The notes under the pieces are model-generated. The model made no database searches. It worked only from the letters and a program-made list of their open reading frames with translations, and had not been told where the DNA came from. The translations under genes were made by a program, and so were the position numbers. Below, piece after piece: positions 18,743 through 29,433 of a stretch of DNA of 37,423 nucleotides. The DNA is from Chromera velia (Eukaryota > Sar > Chromeraceae): the NCBI GenBank assembly GCA_018398765.1, contig JAHBMJ010001251.1:59817-97239 (forward strand). Direction: 5' to 3'. Numbering within the stretch: position 1 is the first letter of the stretch; each line of letters opens with the position of its first letter.

Positions 18743-21700
18743 ATGGCTTTCAGAAGTCAGTGAATCGATTAAGCTGGTGCAGCTTCTTTTGCGGTTCTTT
18801 CAGTCTGTTTGAATGGGTTTGGGGCAGTGGGTCAATCCTCTGTGCCGACCTGCCTGCTGCCTGCGTGTGCGTGCGTGCAGCCGATAACCTCGAGTGCAAG
18901 GTTCCTGTTCCAAGCGACCTGGAGGCTGCGCAGGCTGTGAAGCCCCTGTATGTAAAGGAAATCGCTGAAGGCCTTGGGCTCGACCTTGATACCGATGTGG
19001 AACTCTATGGAAACTTCAAGGTGAGGAGACGGCTGTTTTTGCTCTCCTTGGAGGCTGACAGATAGACTTCTCATTTGCGTACTGTCATCGTTTTCTTTTA
19101 TTACTCTGCCTGCAGGCCAAAGTGAAACTTTCTGTCTTGGACAAATTCAAAGACAAGAAGGAGGGAAAGTAAGTTGGTCCGCTTCCGTCTTTCTGTCATT
19201 TGTCCGAGGAAGTATGTTATCTTCCCCTTGCCCCTTCTCGGTTTTTCTCGCAAGCCTGTATCGCGCTGTGCGTTCATCTAATTCCCCTGCGTCATCCCAT
19301 TCTGAGCTGCCATCTGTATGAGTCCCCCATTCCGTCGCTCTTCTGGATGCCTCGTTTTTGTTTGAGCTAATTCGTCTTGAATCGCCAGTTCTCAAGAGGG
19401 ACCGAAGAGTCTCTCCACACGCATGCACGTAAGACTCCTCTGAGGTTCTGTTGCGTTCTGTATCTGTACTACGTCGTCCTTTACTGACTGCCTACTGGGG
19501 GTCATCATCTCCTGCCCCCCTTGCTTGTCTTCTCTCTCTTCTTCTTGTCGTTGTTCATTCTCTCCTTCCAATTCACGCATGCTCCTCCAAATGACTCCAT
19601 CAGGTTTGTCGTGGTTGCCGGTGTGACCCCTACGCCGCTGGGAGAAGGGAAGACGACAACAACGGTGAGAAAAGATAAGGACTCCATGGGATGGGGTGGG
19701 TGGCTGAGCTGGTATGGCGGTCATGAGTCATCTCTTCTCTTCTCTCTGTCGCTTTGTTTTTGAAGAGCAAACGCGTGAGAAAGGTGACGCACAACTTAAC
19801 GCGTGATTTATCTGTTTGTTTCAAGCTAGCAATTCAAAGAAAAAAAGTCACCATGAAGCCTTCCTTCCCTTTCCTTTTTCTTAGAAGCACAAAATGGTCT
19901 CCTCACAAGCGTTCTCCGTTTTCCTGCCAGTGTCTCTTCATTGAGTGACTGCGGGTTTATTTGCTTGTGTACCTAGAGAATCCCATATCCACCCGGATTT
20001 CCTTTTTTCTTTCGCTTCATACAAGCGAAGCTTCCCTTCCTTCATTTGCGTAGCTTCCCTTTCGGCTCCAAATGAAGGAAGGGAAGGGATTCAAATCTGA
20101 AGAAAACGCTTCTTTCTCTTTGCGCTCCTTTTCCGTCCTTGTCTTTTCTTCTCTTGGCTTTGCAGGTGGGCGTCTCGCAGGCCCTTGGGCGCCACCTGTC
20201 CAAGTCTGTGTTCACGACAGTGAGGCAGCCCTCTATGGGTCCAACATTCGGCCTCAAGGGGGGGGCTGCGGGGGGGGGGTACTCTCAAGGTCGGTCGACG
20301 AGGGAGACCAATAAAGGGGAAGGAAGACAGGTTAATTTTTGTTTCACTTAATTCCATGCGTTGAGAAGCCGCTCTCGTCAAGACACCCTGAATTCGGCGA
20401 GAAGAAAGAAGGAGAGGGAGAGGCGTATTTGGAAGGTAGGCAGGCAGGCAACAGGGAAGCCATTGACTTGCGAGTACCGCTCCGACACAAGAAGTCGTCA
20501 ACAGGGTTGTATTGGGAAGAGCAAGATTGATCAACCGAAAAGAGGATTGACAACGCAACCCTCGATAGGCAGTGAGCTCTCTCACGCTTGGATGGAGTGC
20601 AGTTGAAAGAAAGTACCTGATTCCGGAAGATAATGAATGATGAAGCACACAATTTGGATGCGCAAGAAAGAAAAACCACCGGGGCCTCAAGCACCCCCAT
20701 GGATCAGAGCCGCGGGTTTTCCCGAGAATGTGATTTGGATATACGCTTTCGACCTCCACCACTTCAATGAAGATTCTATGATGAGTATCTGTACATATGC
20801 ACATTTTCTCACATCATTGCCTACATTGAGAATGACTCTTTACAAGGTGCTCGGGCCTGCCACCTTCCTTGCTGCCTGCCTGCCTGCTTTTGTGCAGTGA
20901 TTCCAATGGACGAATTCAACCTCCATCTGACCGGGGACCTCCACGCGGTGTCGATCTCCCACAACCTCCTCTGTGGTGCTCTTGATCAGAGAATGTTCCA
21001 CGAAGCCACTCAGTCGGATGCCGCGTTGTTCGACAGACTCGCGCCTAAGGACAAGGATGGGGTCCCTCAGGTCAGTGAACGCAGAACGCACCTGTGGACT
21101 ATTTGCCTCTGCGGTGATGATGATGTCTGTTGTGAGTCATGCGCGTTCACTCTCCTTCAGCTTTTGCATGCAAAATTTGGCTTTTCCGTTCCTTCGTGGA
21201 TTTCCTTCCTTACGACCTTGCAAGGACCGAGTCAAGACTCAAGAAGCGTCCAGAAGTGTTGAGTGCATTGCATGATCATGCAACCGTCACATGTAGGTGG
21301 GAGAGAGAAACAGAGAGAGTCCTTGTGAGGCGGCGTTGACGAGACTGAATTCGTAAAGAGAGACGGAATGCATGGGACGAAGACAGGCAAGAGCCGCACT
21401 GTACTTCACTCCCTCCTACCCCTCTCTCTCTCTCTGTATTGCACGGTCTGCGTCCTTCCAGGTCTCCCACATTCTCGAGAAGAGGTTCAAGAAGAAAGGA
21501 GTCCCTACCGACCCCGGAAGTCTGAAGAGCCTCTCGCCAGAGCAGATCAGGGCAGTCTCCCGACTCGACATAGATCCCTCGACGATCAATCTGAGAAGGG
21601 TCGTTGACGTCAATGACCGGTCAGGCATGCAGTCAAGAAGGCAGGTATTCGAATAACAAAAAAAAAGCCAGTGTAGCAAACTGGTGGGGGGGGCGAAAGA

Positions 21701-21965
21701 AGAGAAAAGAGGTGACCTGAGTGAGAGAAGAATTGTATCCTTCCTTGTCAACGTCACGAAGGACGGGAGGTCCGCTAATTTCTAAATTTCTAATGCATTC
21801 TGTTTGAGGGGAGAGCGTGGTGGTTGGGTGAGACGTCATGATGAAAGGCCTTCTTTCTCCCCGCGTGCATCTGTCGTGTATGGGGTTTTGCGTTTCGGCG
21901 CGGGTGTCAGTGTCTGTGCCCGTGACTATTTGTGTGTCTATTGCAGTGCCTCTCCCACACCCCTC

Positions 21966-22006
<41 letters not shown>

Positions 22007-22421
22007 TGTGTGTACCAACTGCCGAACAGATTTCTCCGCTCAGTGGAGATCGGGAAGGGAGACCAGGAGGGTGGTCTGATTTTTCGCTCCATGGCAAAGA
22101 AGAGAGCAGAGGCCGAGAAGATTTCCAAGGGCGATGCAGAGGGAGATGCGGAGTCTCTCCTGAAAGCTGCAGAGGCACAAAAGGGGGTGGCACCCAGGGA
22201 GTCTGGTTTCGACATTGCTGTCGCTTCTGAAGTCATGGCAATCCTCGCTCTCTCGTCATCCCTCCAGGATTTGAGGGACAGACTCGGCCGCATGGTCGTC
22301 GCAAGTGACAGATCGGGAGAGGCCGTGACTGTGGAGGACCTTGGATGTGCAGGCGCGATGACGGTCTGTCTGTCTGTCTGTCCACGTTGTTTGATTGCTT
22401 GTTCTGTTCTTTTGTCGTTGT

Positions 22422-22453
<32 letters not shown>

Positions 22454-25400
22454 TTTGTCTGTTGTGTACATGAAGAAAAGAAGGGAGAAGAAGAACCATA
22501 TGGTCTGTCTGTCTGTAGTTTGTTCTTTTTTTCTTGTGCGTCTGTTGTGTAAAAGAAGAGGAGGAGGGAAATGAAAGAAGCGTATTGTCGCGCGGTCTGT
22601 CCGTCTGTCGGTCTGTGCGAAAGGGAAGACAAAAGAAAAAGAAAAGACGATATAGTCTGTCTCTTTGTCTCTCAATTTGTCTGTCTGCCTGCCATACAGT
22701 CTGTCTGTGTTCGAAAGAAACATGTCTGTCTCGGGTTCTTTCTGTCTTGTCTGTCTATCATGTTCATGAATAGGAGGAGAGACAAGAACGAAACTTTTTG
22801 TTTGTCTGTCTTCTCTGTCTGTCCGTCCGTCCGTCCGTCCGTCTGTCTGTCTGTCTGTCTGTCTGTACGCTTAAGGCCTGGAGCTCTGGTACTCTTCCAC
22901 TGAGAGCGCGCCAAAGAAAAGAAGAAAAGAGAGGAGAATAAAAGAAAGGTCCCGTCTGTGTGTCTCGGCATGTCTGTAATGGGGATGTGCCTGTCTGCTA
23001 GTCTGTGTGTCTGTCTGCCTGTCCGTCTGAAGCCATATAGTCTGTCCGTCTGTCATCAAGAGAATGTCTTCTCTGTCGGTCTTGTCTAAAAAGAAGGAGA
23101 GAGAAAAAAACGGAACAAGGCATCTGTCTGTCCGTGGGTCTGTCTGGCCATCTGCTTCTTCATCGTCTGGTTGTTGGACCGTCTTGAATTGCCGTTGTAC
23201 GTTCTTGGCAGGCAGCCATGACCTTAGACTTTGTTTGACCAACGTTTTCGAAAGAAGGCAGGCAAGCAGCAGGTTTGCCGTTTTGCGTGCATTTTTATGT
23301 GTTTACGGTACTTCTCTCGGTAACGCTTGATTGCTGTGTGGGTGGCACTAGTTCCCCGAAACAGCTTAGGAGTCAGAAAAGCAACACACTTGTTGACAAC
23401 AGCATCGATCGACCTTTTGTGCGGATCGACCTTTTGGCTGGCAAGCAGAATTCTATACCTCTTTCTTGTTTTTTCTCATGCAGACCAATTGAGCTAGTGA
23501 GAGAGGATCTGGATCCATGATGGTATACATGCAATGCAGGTTCTTCTGAAGGATCCATGATGATATACATGCAATGCAGGTTCTTCTGAAGGATCCATGA
23601 TGATATACATGCAATGCAGGTTCTTCTAAAGGATCCATGATGGTATACATGCAATGCAGGTTCTTCTGAAGGATCCATGATGATATATACATGCAATGCA
23701 GGTTCTTCTGAAGGATCCATGATGATATATACATGCAATGCAGGTTCTTCTGAAGGATCCATGATGATATATACATGCAATGCAGGTTCTTCTGAAGGAT
23801 CCATGATGATATATACATGCAATGCAGGTTCTTCTGAAGGATCCATGATGATATATACATGCAATGCAGGTTCTTCTGAAGGATCCATGATGATATATCA
23901 TGCAATGCAGGTTCTTCTGAAGGATCTATGATGGTATACATGCAATGCATGTTCTTCTGAAGGATCCATGATGATATATACATGCAATGCAGGTTCTTCT
24001 GGGTATACATGCAATGCAGGTTCTTCTGAAGGATCCATGATGATATATACATGCAATGCAGGTTCTTCTGAAGGATCCATGATGATATATCATGCAATGC
24101 AGGTTCTTCTGAAGGACGCGATGAAGCCGACTCTGATGCAGACACTTGAGGGAACCCCTGTCTTCGTTCACGCAGGGCCGTTCGCCAACATCGCCCACGG
24201 AAATTCCTCCGTGGTGGCTGACAAGATCGCTCTGAAACTGGTGGGAGAAGAGGGGATCGTGATCACGGAGGCCGGGTTCGGAGCTGACGTCGGGTTTGAG
24301 AAGTGCTGCGATATCAAGTGCAGGGACTCCGGACTGAAACCCGTCAGTCAGTCAGTCTGTCTGTCTGTTGGCTTCTCCCGTCGCTCCTCAATGAACCAAC
24401 CTGTCGTTGCTCCTTTGGGTCGGGGGGGGGTCTGGGAAGGCAGTCACTGACTCCCTTACGTCCCGATGGGAAATGTCAATGAATGCTTCTTTCACAGATA
24501 TCGTTCTCCATGTTTATCTTTCCCCTCATTTGAGCTCCCTCTCCCGCCCCCGGGCTTCTTTCTCACTCCCCTCCCCTCCCTCTGCTCCTCTCTCTCTGAG
24601 AGTATGCGTTTGTTTCTTTCTTTCTTTCTCGTCCTTCCGCCTGCAGGATGCTGCCGTGATCGTTGCAACTGTGCGTGCCCTGAAGCTGCATGGAGGGGCA
24701 CCCAAAGTCGTGGCCGGGCAGGTCCTTGCTCCTGTGTACTCCACCGAGGCCCTGGATGTGCTCGAAAAGGGGTCGGTGGGTCGGTGGGTCCGCTCTTTCT
24801 GTCGTGTGTTTCTTTCCTTCATGTTCAATTTGCTCTTCCTTCGTCTCGTCTCTTTTCTTTCTTTTATTCCTTTCTGTCTGTCTGTCTTTCTTTCTTTCTT
24901 TCTTTCTTCGTCCTAATGGGACACCGTAGGATGCCATCTCTATCGTTGGTCTGTCTGCCGACGGGCCGAGCTAGTGTGGTTGAAGCGAGTGAGTGAGTGA
25001 GGGAGTGAGTCGAATGATTGACCGACCTCTTTGCAGGTGCGCCAACCTGATGGCACACGTCCGGAATGTCCGCAAATTCGGCATCCCTGCCGTTGTGTGC
25101 GTGAACCAGAGGAACACAGACACGCCCGCGGAATTGGAGCTCGTGCGGGTGATGGCGAAGAAGGCCGGCGCCTTCGATGCCGTTGTGTCGAATCACTGGG
25201 CAAAGGGGGGGGAAGGTGCTGTGGACCTCGCAAAGGCAGTAGCAGCTGCCGCTTTTGCTCCGAAAGAGGGTGAGGGTTTCCGGTTCATCTACCCTCTTGA
25301 TTTGTCCATCCGTGAAAAGATTCTGAAGGTCGCTACGGAGATTTACTCTGCGTCCGGAGTGAATTTCTCCGACATCGCTGAGCAGCAGATTGCGCGGTAT

Positions 25401-25664
25401 GAGGCTTTGGGGCTTGGCCATTTGTGTGTGTGCAACGCCAAGACTCAGTACTCGATTTCCACCGACCCCGAGCTGAGAGGAGACCCCCAGGGTCACGTCG
25501 TGAGTGTGAGAGAGGTGCGGCTGAGCGCGGGTGCGGGGTTTGTGGTCCCCATTCTTGGCCCCGTAATGACGATGCCGGGACTTCCCACTCGGCCGGCGTT
25601 CTACGACATCGATCTGATCCTCTCTGACGCTGAGCCTGAGGGCAAGATCGTTGGTCTGTTTTGA
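18743..25664 (+). CDS. Formate-tetrahydrofolate ligase (10-formyl-THF synthetase), complete
   Basis: It catalyses ATP-dependent formylation of THF, feeding 10-formyl-THF to purine synthesis and Met-tRNA formylation. Eleven exons keep phase: 18743-18755, 18881-19020, 19116-19168, 19604-19664, 20166-20289, 20898-21070, 21462-21619, 22030-22363, 24103-24342, 24647-24771, 25037-25664 (TGA), giving 682 residues. The start ATG sits in ACCATGG context. Family hallmarks in order: [13 protein letters not shown] near the N-terminus, the nucleotide-binding [13 protein letters not shown] (about 77-89), [21 protein letters not shown] split by an intron, [58 protein letters not shown] (about 377-388), [12 protein letters not shown] (about 408-419) and the terminal YDIDLILSD. 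It is monofunctional, with no dehydrogenase/cyclohydrolase domain. A charged insert of about 35-40 residues (about 257-298) precedes FDIAV. No long targeting peptide is seen, so it is probably cytosolic. The [14 protein letters not shown] form is typical of eukaryotic enzymes. Confidence 0.95.
21974..22012 (+). repeat. TC then TG dinucleotide run before exon 8
   Basis: A (TC)n(TG)n tract ends 17 bp before the acceptor CGAACAG of exon 22030-22363. The same TC-then-TG arrangement precedes the NCBP1 acceptor at 3051, so it probably acts as the pyrimidine tract. Confidence 0.8.
22364..23060 (+). repeat. CTGT-rich intron with alternating pyrimidine and purine blocks
   Basis: The intron 22364-24102 opens with the donor GTCTGTCTG, itself part of a CTGT array. 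For about 700 bp it then alternates CTGT/CCGT blocks with GAAAAGAAG-type purine blocks at roughly 80-120 bp intervals. The opposing blocks could pair into hairpins in the transcript. No coding potential is claimed. Confidence 0.75.
23516..24116 (+). repeat. Tandem array of intron/exon junction copies (decoy 3' splice sites)
   Basis: Fifteen copies of the word TTCTTCT occur, fourteen in the intron and the last in the true exon. Most units are 40-42 bp; one is truncated to 27 bp. Each contains GCAATGCAG followed by GTTCTTCTGAAGGA, the last intron bases plus the first 14 bases of exon 24103. Between copies lies ATCCATGATGATATATACAT or a close variant. One copy (near 23950) has GCATG in place of GCAGG and so lacks the AG. 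Reading from any decoy in the exon's phase gives V-L-L-K-D-P then TGA. Frames spanning the array on either strand arise because unit lengths are often multiples of three. Confidence 0.93.
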
Positions 25665-26310
25665 TTTGAGTCTGTGGAAGGAAGGGAGTTTGGTCCGGGT
25701 TTTGTGGCCGACAGGGAGAGAGAGACCTGGGGGAAAAGATGGAGAATACGGGAGGGCCGAAGTGGAAGAGACAGAATACATTCACTGGAAGCATCGGCAG
25801 ACAGACAGATAGACAGAGAAAGAAACATCCATCCATCCATGCATTCGTTTGATTGATTGATCGATGCATCAGAAGGAGACCCCGTGACCGACCAGAATTG
25901 AAGAGAAACCCCCGTGAGTGCCATCGGATTTCTGAAAAAGATGAGTTCCGTATGGCAGTTTGCCGAACTTGTTGTTGGTTGGTTGAAATTGGAAGTCGGG
26001 ATTGTGGAAGGACAGGGGNGGGGGGGGGGGGGGGGCAAACCGAGGACGGATGAGAAAGCGGAGCCGAGCAGACAGGCGCAAGAAAAAAAGGTGAAGAAGG
26101 AAGGAAGGAAAGACGGGAAGAAGAAAAGAAAAGGAAAGCAACAAAGAGCGAAAGACTTTTAGACAGTGAGAGGGGGGAAGGAGAGGGTGGACTTAAAAGA
26201 GCGCGCTCCTTCTTTTGTTGAGGATGGGTGAATGAATTTGCGACCAGAAAAGGGCAAATAAAGAGCCACTCCAGCTTGCAGTGATGCCTTTCTTTTGTCT
26301 GTCTTGTCTG
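25665..26310 (+). other. Formate-THF ligase 3' flank, with an unresolved poly-G
   Basis: Purine-rich sequence follows the stop, with AATAAA at 26257-26262 as a possible polyadenylation signal. A G homopolymer at 26015-26035 contains an N at 26019, so its true length is unknown. Confidence 0.5.
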
Positions 26311-26357
26311 CCTTTCTTTCTTTCTGTCTGTCTGTCTGTCTGTCTTTCGCTTCCTTC

Positions 26358-26388
<31 letters not shown>

Positions 26389-26442
26389 TTTTTCTTTCTT
26401 TCTTTCTTTCTTTTTCTTTCTTTCTTTCTTTCTTTCTTTGTC
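26310..26442 (+). repeat. CTGT then TTTC microsatellite
   Basis: About 130 bp of CTGT passing into TTTC units lie downstream of the formate-THF ligase gene. Ser-Phe-Leu frames over it are artefacts. Confidence 0.9.
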
Positions 26443-28348
26443 TCTCTTTTCTTTTCCCCTTGTTTTCTTACTTGTTTGTTGTCGATGCCCCGGCCTATTT
26501 GGGGTTTTCTTTGTAGTTGAATCGATTCTTTCTTTGTTCCTTTTATGTTTGTTTGGACATCGTGCAGGAAAAATAAGAACGGACAGATTTGGAGAGAAGA
26601 CGGAAGCCCCCGTTCAGTGCGTACATTTTTCTTCTGTCTGTAAGCACGTGTAAAAGTCGATTTTGTTCCCGTGTTGTGCCATCTGCCTTTTCATGCGTGT
26701 GTGTGCCTCTACGTAGTTCTTTCTTTCTGTCTTTCCGTCTGTTGCGGGTAGTTTTGCCCCGCCTTGAAAACTTCATTCTTTGAGGTTTCGAAGTGTGTCC
26801 GTGCATTCCTTTGTTTGCTTGCTTGCTTGTTTGTGAGGCGTTTACTTGTTCCTGCAGAAGGCAGCCGTGAATATTGGTGATGGCAAATTGAAAGTATGTG
26901 ACGGTCTCCGACAGATGGCTGATCGACTCTCTAGCTGTCAGTTGAGGGTTCCTTGACGTTGAAGACCAAAGCGGGATCGAGAGGCCATTACCAGCTCATG
27001 CATGTGTTTTTTTGTTTTGCTTTGGGCTCTCTCTGATTATCTTCTGCATGCCAATCTGTATCGTCCAAGCTCTGTATTGATTGCATGTGATCACTCCAGT
27101 AAATGTCTTCCTTCCGGGCCTCACCAGTGACAAGCGTTGACTGGAGAAAAGGTTCTTCGATCGATGCGGATTGCATGCATGAGAGTGGTTTTTTGTTTGC
27201 CTGCATGCACTTCTGCATGGATTCTCCCCACGGCAATTTGTCCAGGACGAATCTGACCGAATATCAACGCGACTGTATTCGTTGAGGAGGAGCGTTTGCA
27301 TGGAGGTGAACGATGATCAACAGAAAAAGAGACGCAACATTGAAGTCACGATCGGCGCTTTAGTGCGCAGATTGGCCGATCGGTCGGTAAGGAGAGCGGA
27401 TGCGATCGAGAGATTTTCAGAGGATCGACGCAACACAAGGAACTTGAAGGGCAGAGCTAGACCGCTTCTATCCTTCTTAATGACCTCTCTTGAGACTTGA
27501 GTGTCCATTTTTTTCGCTTTCTGTCCGTTTGATTGGTCAGTTGATCGAAATACCCAGCGAGGTACGTATAGCTTGGACGGTATAGCCAAACGAGGATCCA
27601 ATTTCATAAATATGTTTCACTAGAATGCTACTACTTCTATATGTCATCATCCCTATGACTTCTATACGTATATACTGATTTTATCACTGAGAGTATGAAT
27701 GATCGTGCTGATACATACATACTCAGTATATATGTGTGTGCTACTGTGTGTGTCACTATGACTATGACGTGCCATCGTCATCCATATACACAGCTAGCTA
27801 GCTGGATACTTCTAGCGTTAAGCAGGGAAAAGTTGTTATGTTCTAGGATGATATATAACCTGCACTAACATGATGATGATGTCATGATGATGATGATGAT
27901 GATGATGTTGACTAAACCCGGCAGCCATCGTGTCCCAATGATATCTAGAATGATATGCCGTAAATAGCTGTAAACTATAAAATTAAGTAAAAAAAATTTA
28001 GAAATCAAATGTCGATCAGTGATACCATGCACTATTAAGTCATACCAATACCAGTTTAAATTTTTTCCTAGATTTTTTCTTTAATTAATTCATATTAAAT
28101 TTAATTCATTTAATTGAACTAAATTCTTTCTGATTTTAACTGTGGCGGGGCGCATATAGGGATATATTCTCCCTAACATATGTGCACTGTGAAATAGTAG
28201 TATGCAGCTAGTTATATATGGTATAGTATTCTATAATTAATTGGGGGGAACCACATTTCAAATCCGTTCCTAGCATGTCCGCCTCTCTCTTACTCTTCCT
28301 TCATCTACGCACCGTTACTATAGTTTGGTAGATAGTTCGTCTTCTAAA
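26443..28348. other. Intergenic region without a supported gene
   Basis: Open frames are short and lack family motifs. The first part has balanced composition. From about 27600 the sequence is AT-rich, with a GATGAT microsatellite (about 27868-27907), TATATA stretches and T/A-rich blocks near 28060-28140. Confidence 0.5.
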
Positions 28349-28822
28349 CCCTGCAAAGACCTAGGAATTTAGACAGGAATTTAGAGGAATTTAGACAGGA
28401 ATTCAGAGGAATTAAGACAGGAATTTAGAGGAATTTAGAGGAATTTAGCTAGGAATAGAAAGGAATTTAGACCTCTAAATTCCTAAAATTTGGAGGTCAA
28501 TTTTTTGTGAAGTATGATGAGTTAGAACTTGATATTAACGTTGCTATATGTCCTCAAAGCCTTGCTAGTGGCTTGGGATTTGGCGTCGCTAAATCTAGAA
28601 TTTAATCCTCAATCATCATCATCATATTAAAGCTATAAGCACTGTTAATATCAAGTTCTAACTATCATACTTCACGAGAAATTGACCTCTAAAAATGACT
28701 AAATTCCTCTAAATTCCTGTCTTTAAATTCCTTTAGATTCCTAGCTAAATTCCTCTAAATTCCTTTAAAATCCTGTCTAAATTCCTCTACATTCCTGTCT
28801 AAATTCCTAGGTCCTTGTAGGG
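28349..28822. mobile_element. Fold-back (MITE-like) element with long inverted arms
   Basis: The left arm (28349 to about 28539) starts CCCTGCAAAGACCTAGGAA; the right arm (about 28644 to 28822) ends TTCCTAGGTCCTTGTAGGG. They are imperfect inverted copies over about 180-190 bp. Both arms carry internal repeats of GAATTTAGAGG / GAATTTAGACAG or their complement, and near the centre both hold a matching TAGAACTTGATATTAAC segment. The central loop of about 100 bp has a CATCAT run and no coding capacity. Flanking AAA on both sides could be a 3-bp target duplication, but that is weak in AT-rich DNA. Confidence 0.8.
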
Positions 28823-28837
28823 AAATGTTGAAAGCAT

Positions 28838-28859
28838 ATATATATATATATATATATAT
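28838..28859 (+). repeat. TA microsatellite, left of the copia insertion
   Basis: A TATATA run directly abuts the 5' LTR. Its partner continues right after the 3' LTR (35252-35273), so the retrotransposon split one TA microsatellite. The target duplication (TATAT or similar) therefore cannot be sized. Confidence 0.85.
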
Positions 28860-29341
28860 CGTAAAGCTTCAGAGCGCTTCAGAGGTAAAGCGTGCAGCAT
28901 GAGAGAACTGCATGCGTCATTATTTCAGTACCCCGCCTGTACGCGCGGGATTTTCGCTTTATGAGGCATGCAATGAGTCATTTTCCGGGGCCATCAGTCT
29001 GCCCGTCGATTGATCACCGCGGTTCATTCGATTTGATCTCTTCGCTGTCCAAGCAACTGAAGCGTGGTTTGCTTTGGACACTATCGATTCTAAGAATTCG
29101 AGTGGATCTGATTGCGCGGTTTGAAGTAGATAGAAAGTCTGCTCTTTGTCTTCGCGTCTAGAATTCATCTTGATTGATCGATCGATTTCTCAGATGCTTC
29201 GAAGATCTTCGTGTTCTTATGGGCATCTCCCGGATTGACATTCTTCATTTCTATTTGTAAGTCCAACTATGTTCAGTTGACTTCTCTCTTTCTTCTTCGA
29301 ATAAGTTTAGGTGCTTCATCTAGATCATCCTAAACTTATCG
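28860..29341 (+). repeat. 5' LTR of the copia element
   Basis: The LTR runs from CGTAAAGCTTCAGAG to CCTAAACTTATCG. Ends were set by comparison with the 3' copy and by the shared TA flank. The termini are CG...CG, with a weak inverted match (CGTAAA / TTATCG), instead of the usual TG...CA. Differences from the 3' LTR fall at about 28899, 28901, 28912, 28941, 29192, 29201, 29219 and 29255. Confidence 0.92.
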
Positions 29342-29351
29342 TGGTGCCGGC
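29342..29351 (+). other. Probable primer-binding site
   Basis: TGGTGCCGGC starts immediately after the 5' LTR, as a minus-strand primer-binding site should. It would pair with a tRNA whose 3' end is GCCGGCACCA. The tRNA identity is not determined. It is not the initiator-Met type site seen in many plant copia elements. Confidence 0.6.
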
Positions 29352-29433
29352 TTTTTCTGGGAACAAACGAGGTACCCTTCTTTCAAGCTCTGCTCGTTCG
29401 GTTGCATTTCCGTTACTTTCTTCTCTTCTCGAA

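Noticed and set aside
23373-24145. Repeat proteins across the array, such as [14 protein letters not shown] on the - strand or [14 protein letters not shown] on the + strand
   Set aside because: The units are mostly 42 bp, so several frames stay open by periodicity. Unit lengths of 40, 41 and 27 break the frames, and the array lies inside an intron of a clearly conserved gene.
28892-29161. 89-codon frame in the 5' LTR, repeated at 34802-35071
   Set aside because: It appears in both LTRs only because they are copies, and it shows no protein family features.
29311-29433. Gag starting inside the 5' LTR
   Set aside because: The frame is open there, but the first codon is not ATG and the LTR/primer-site boundary lies in between. 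ATG at 29434 is a better start.
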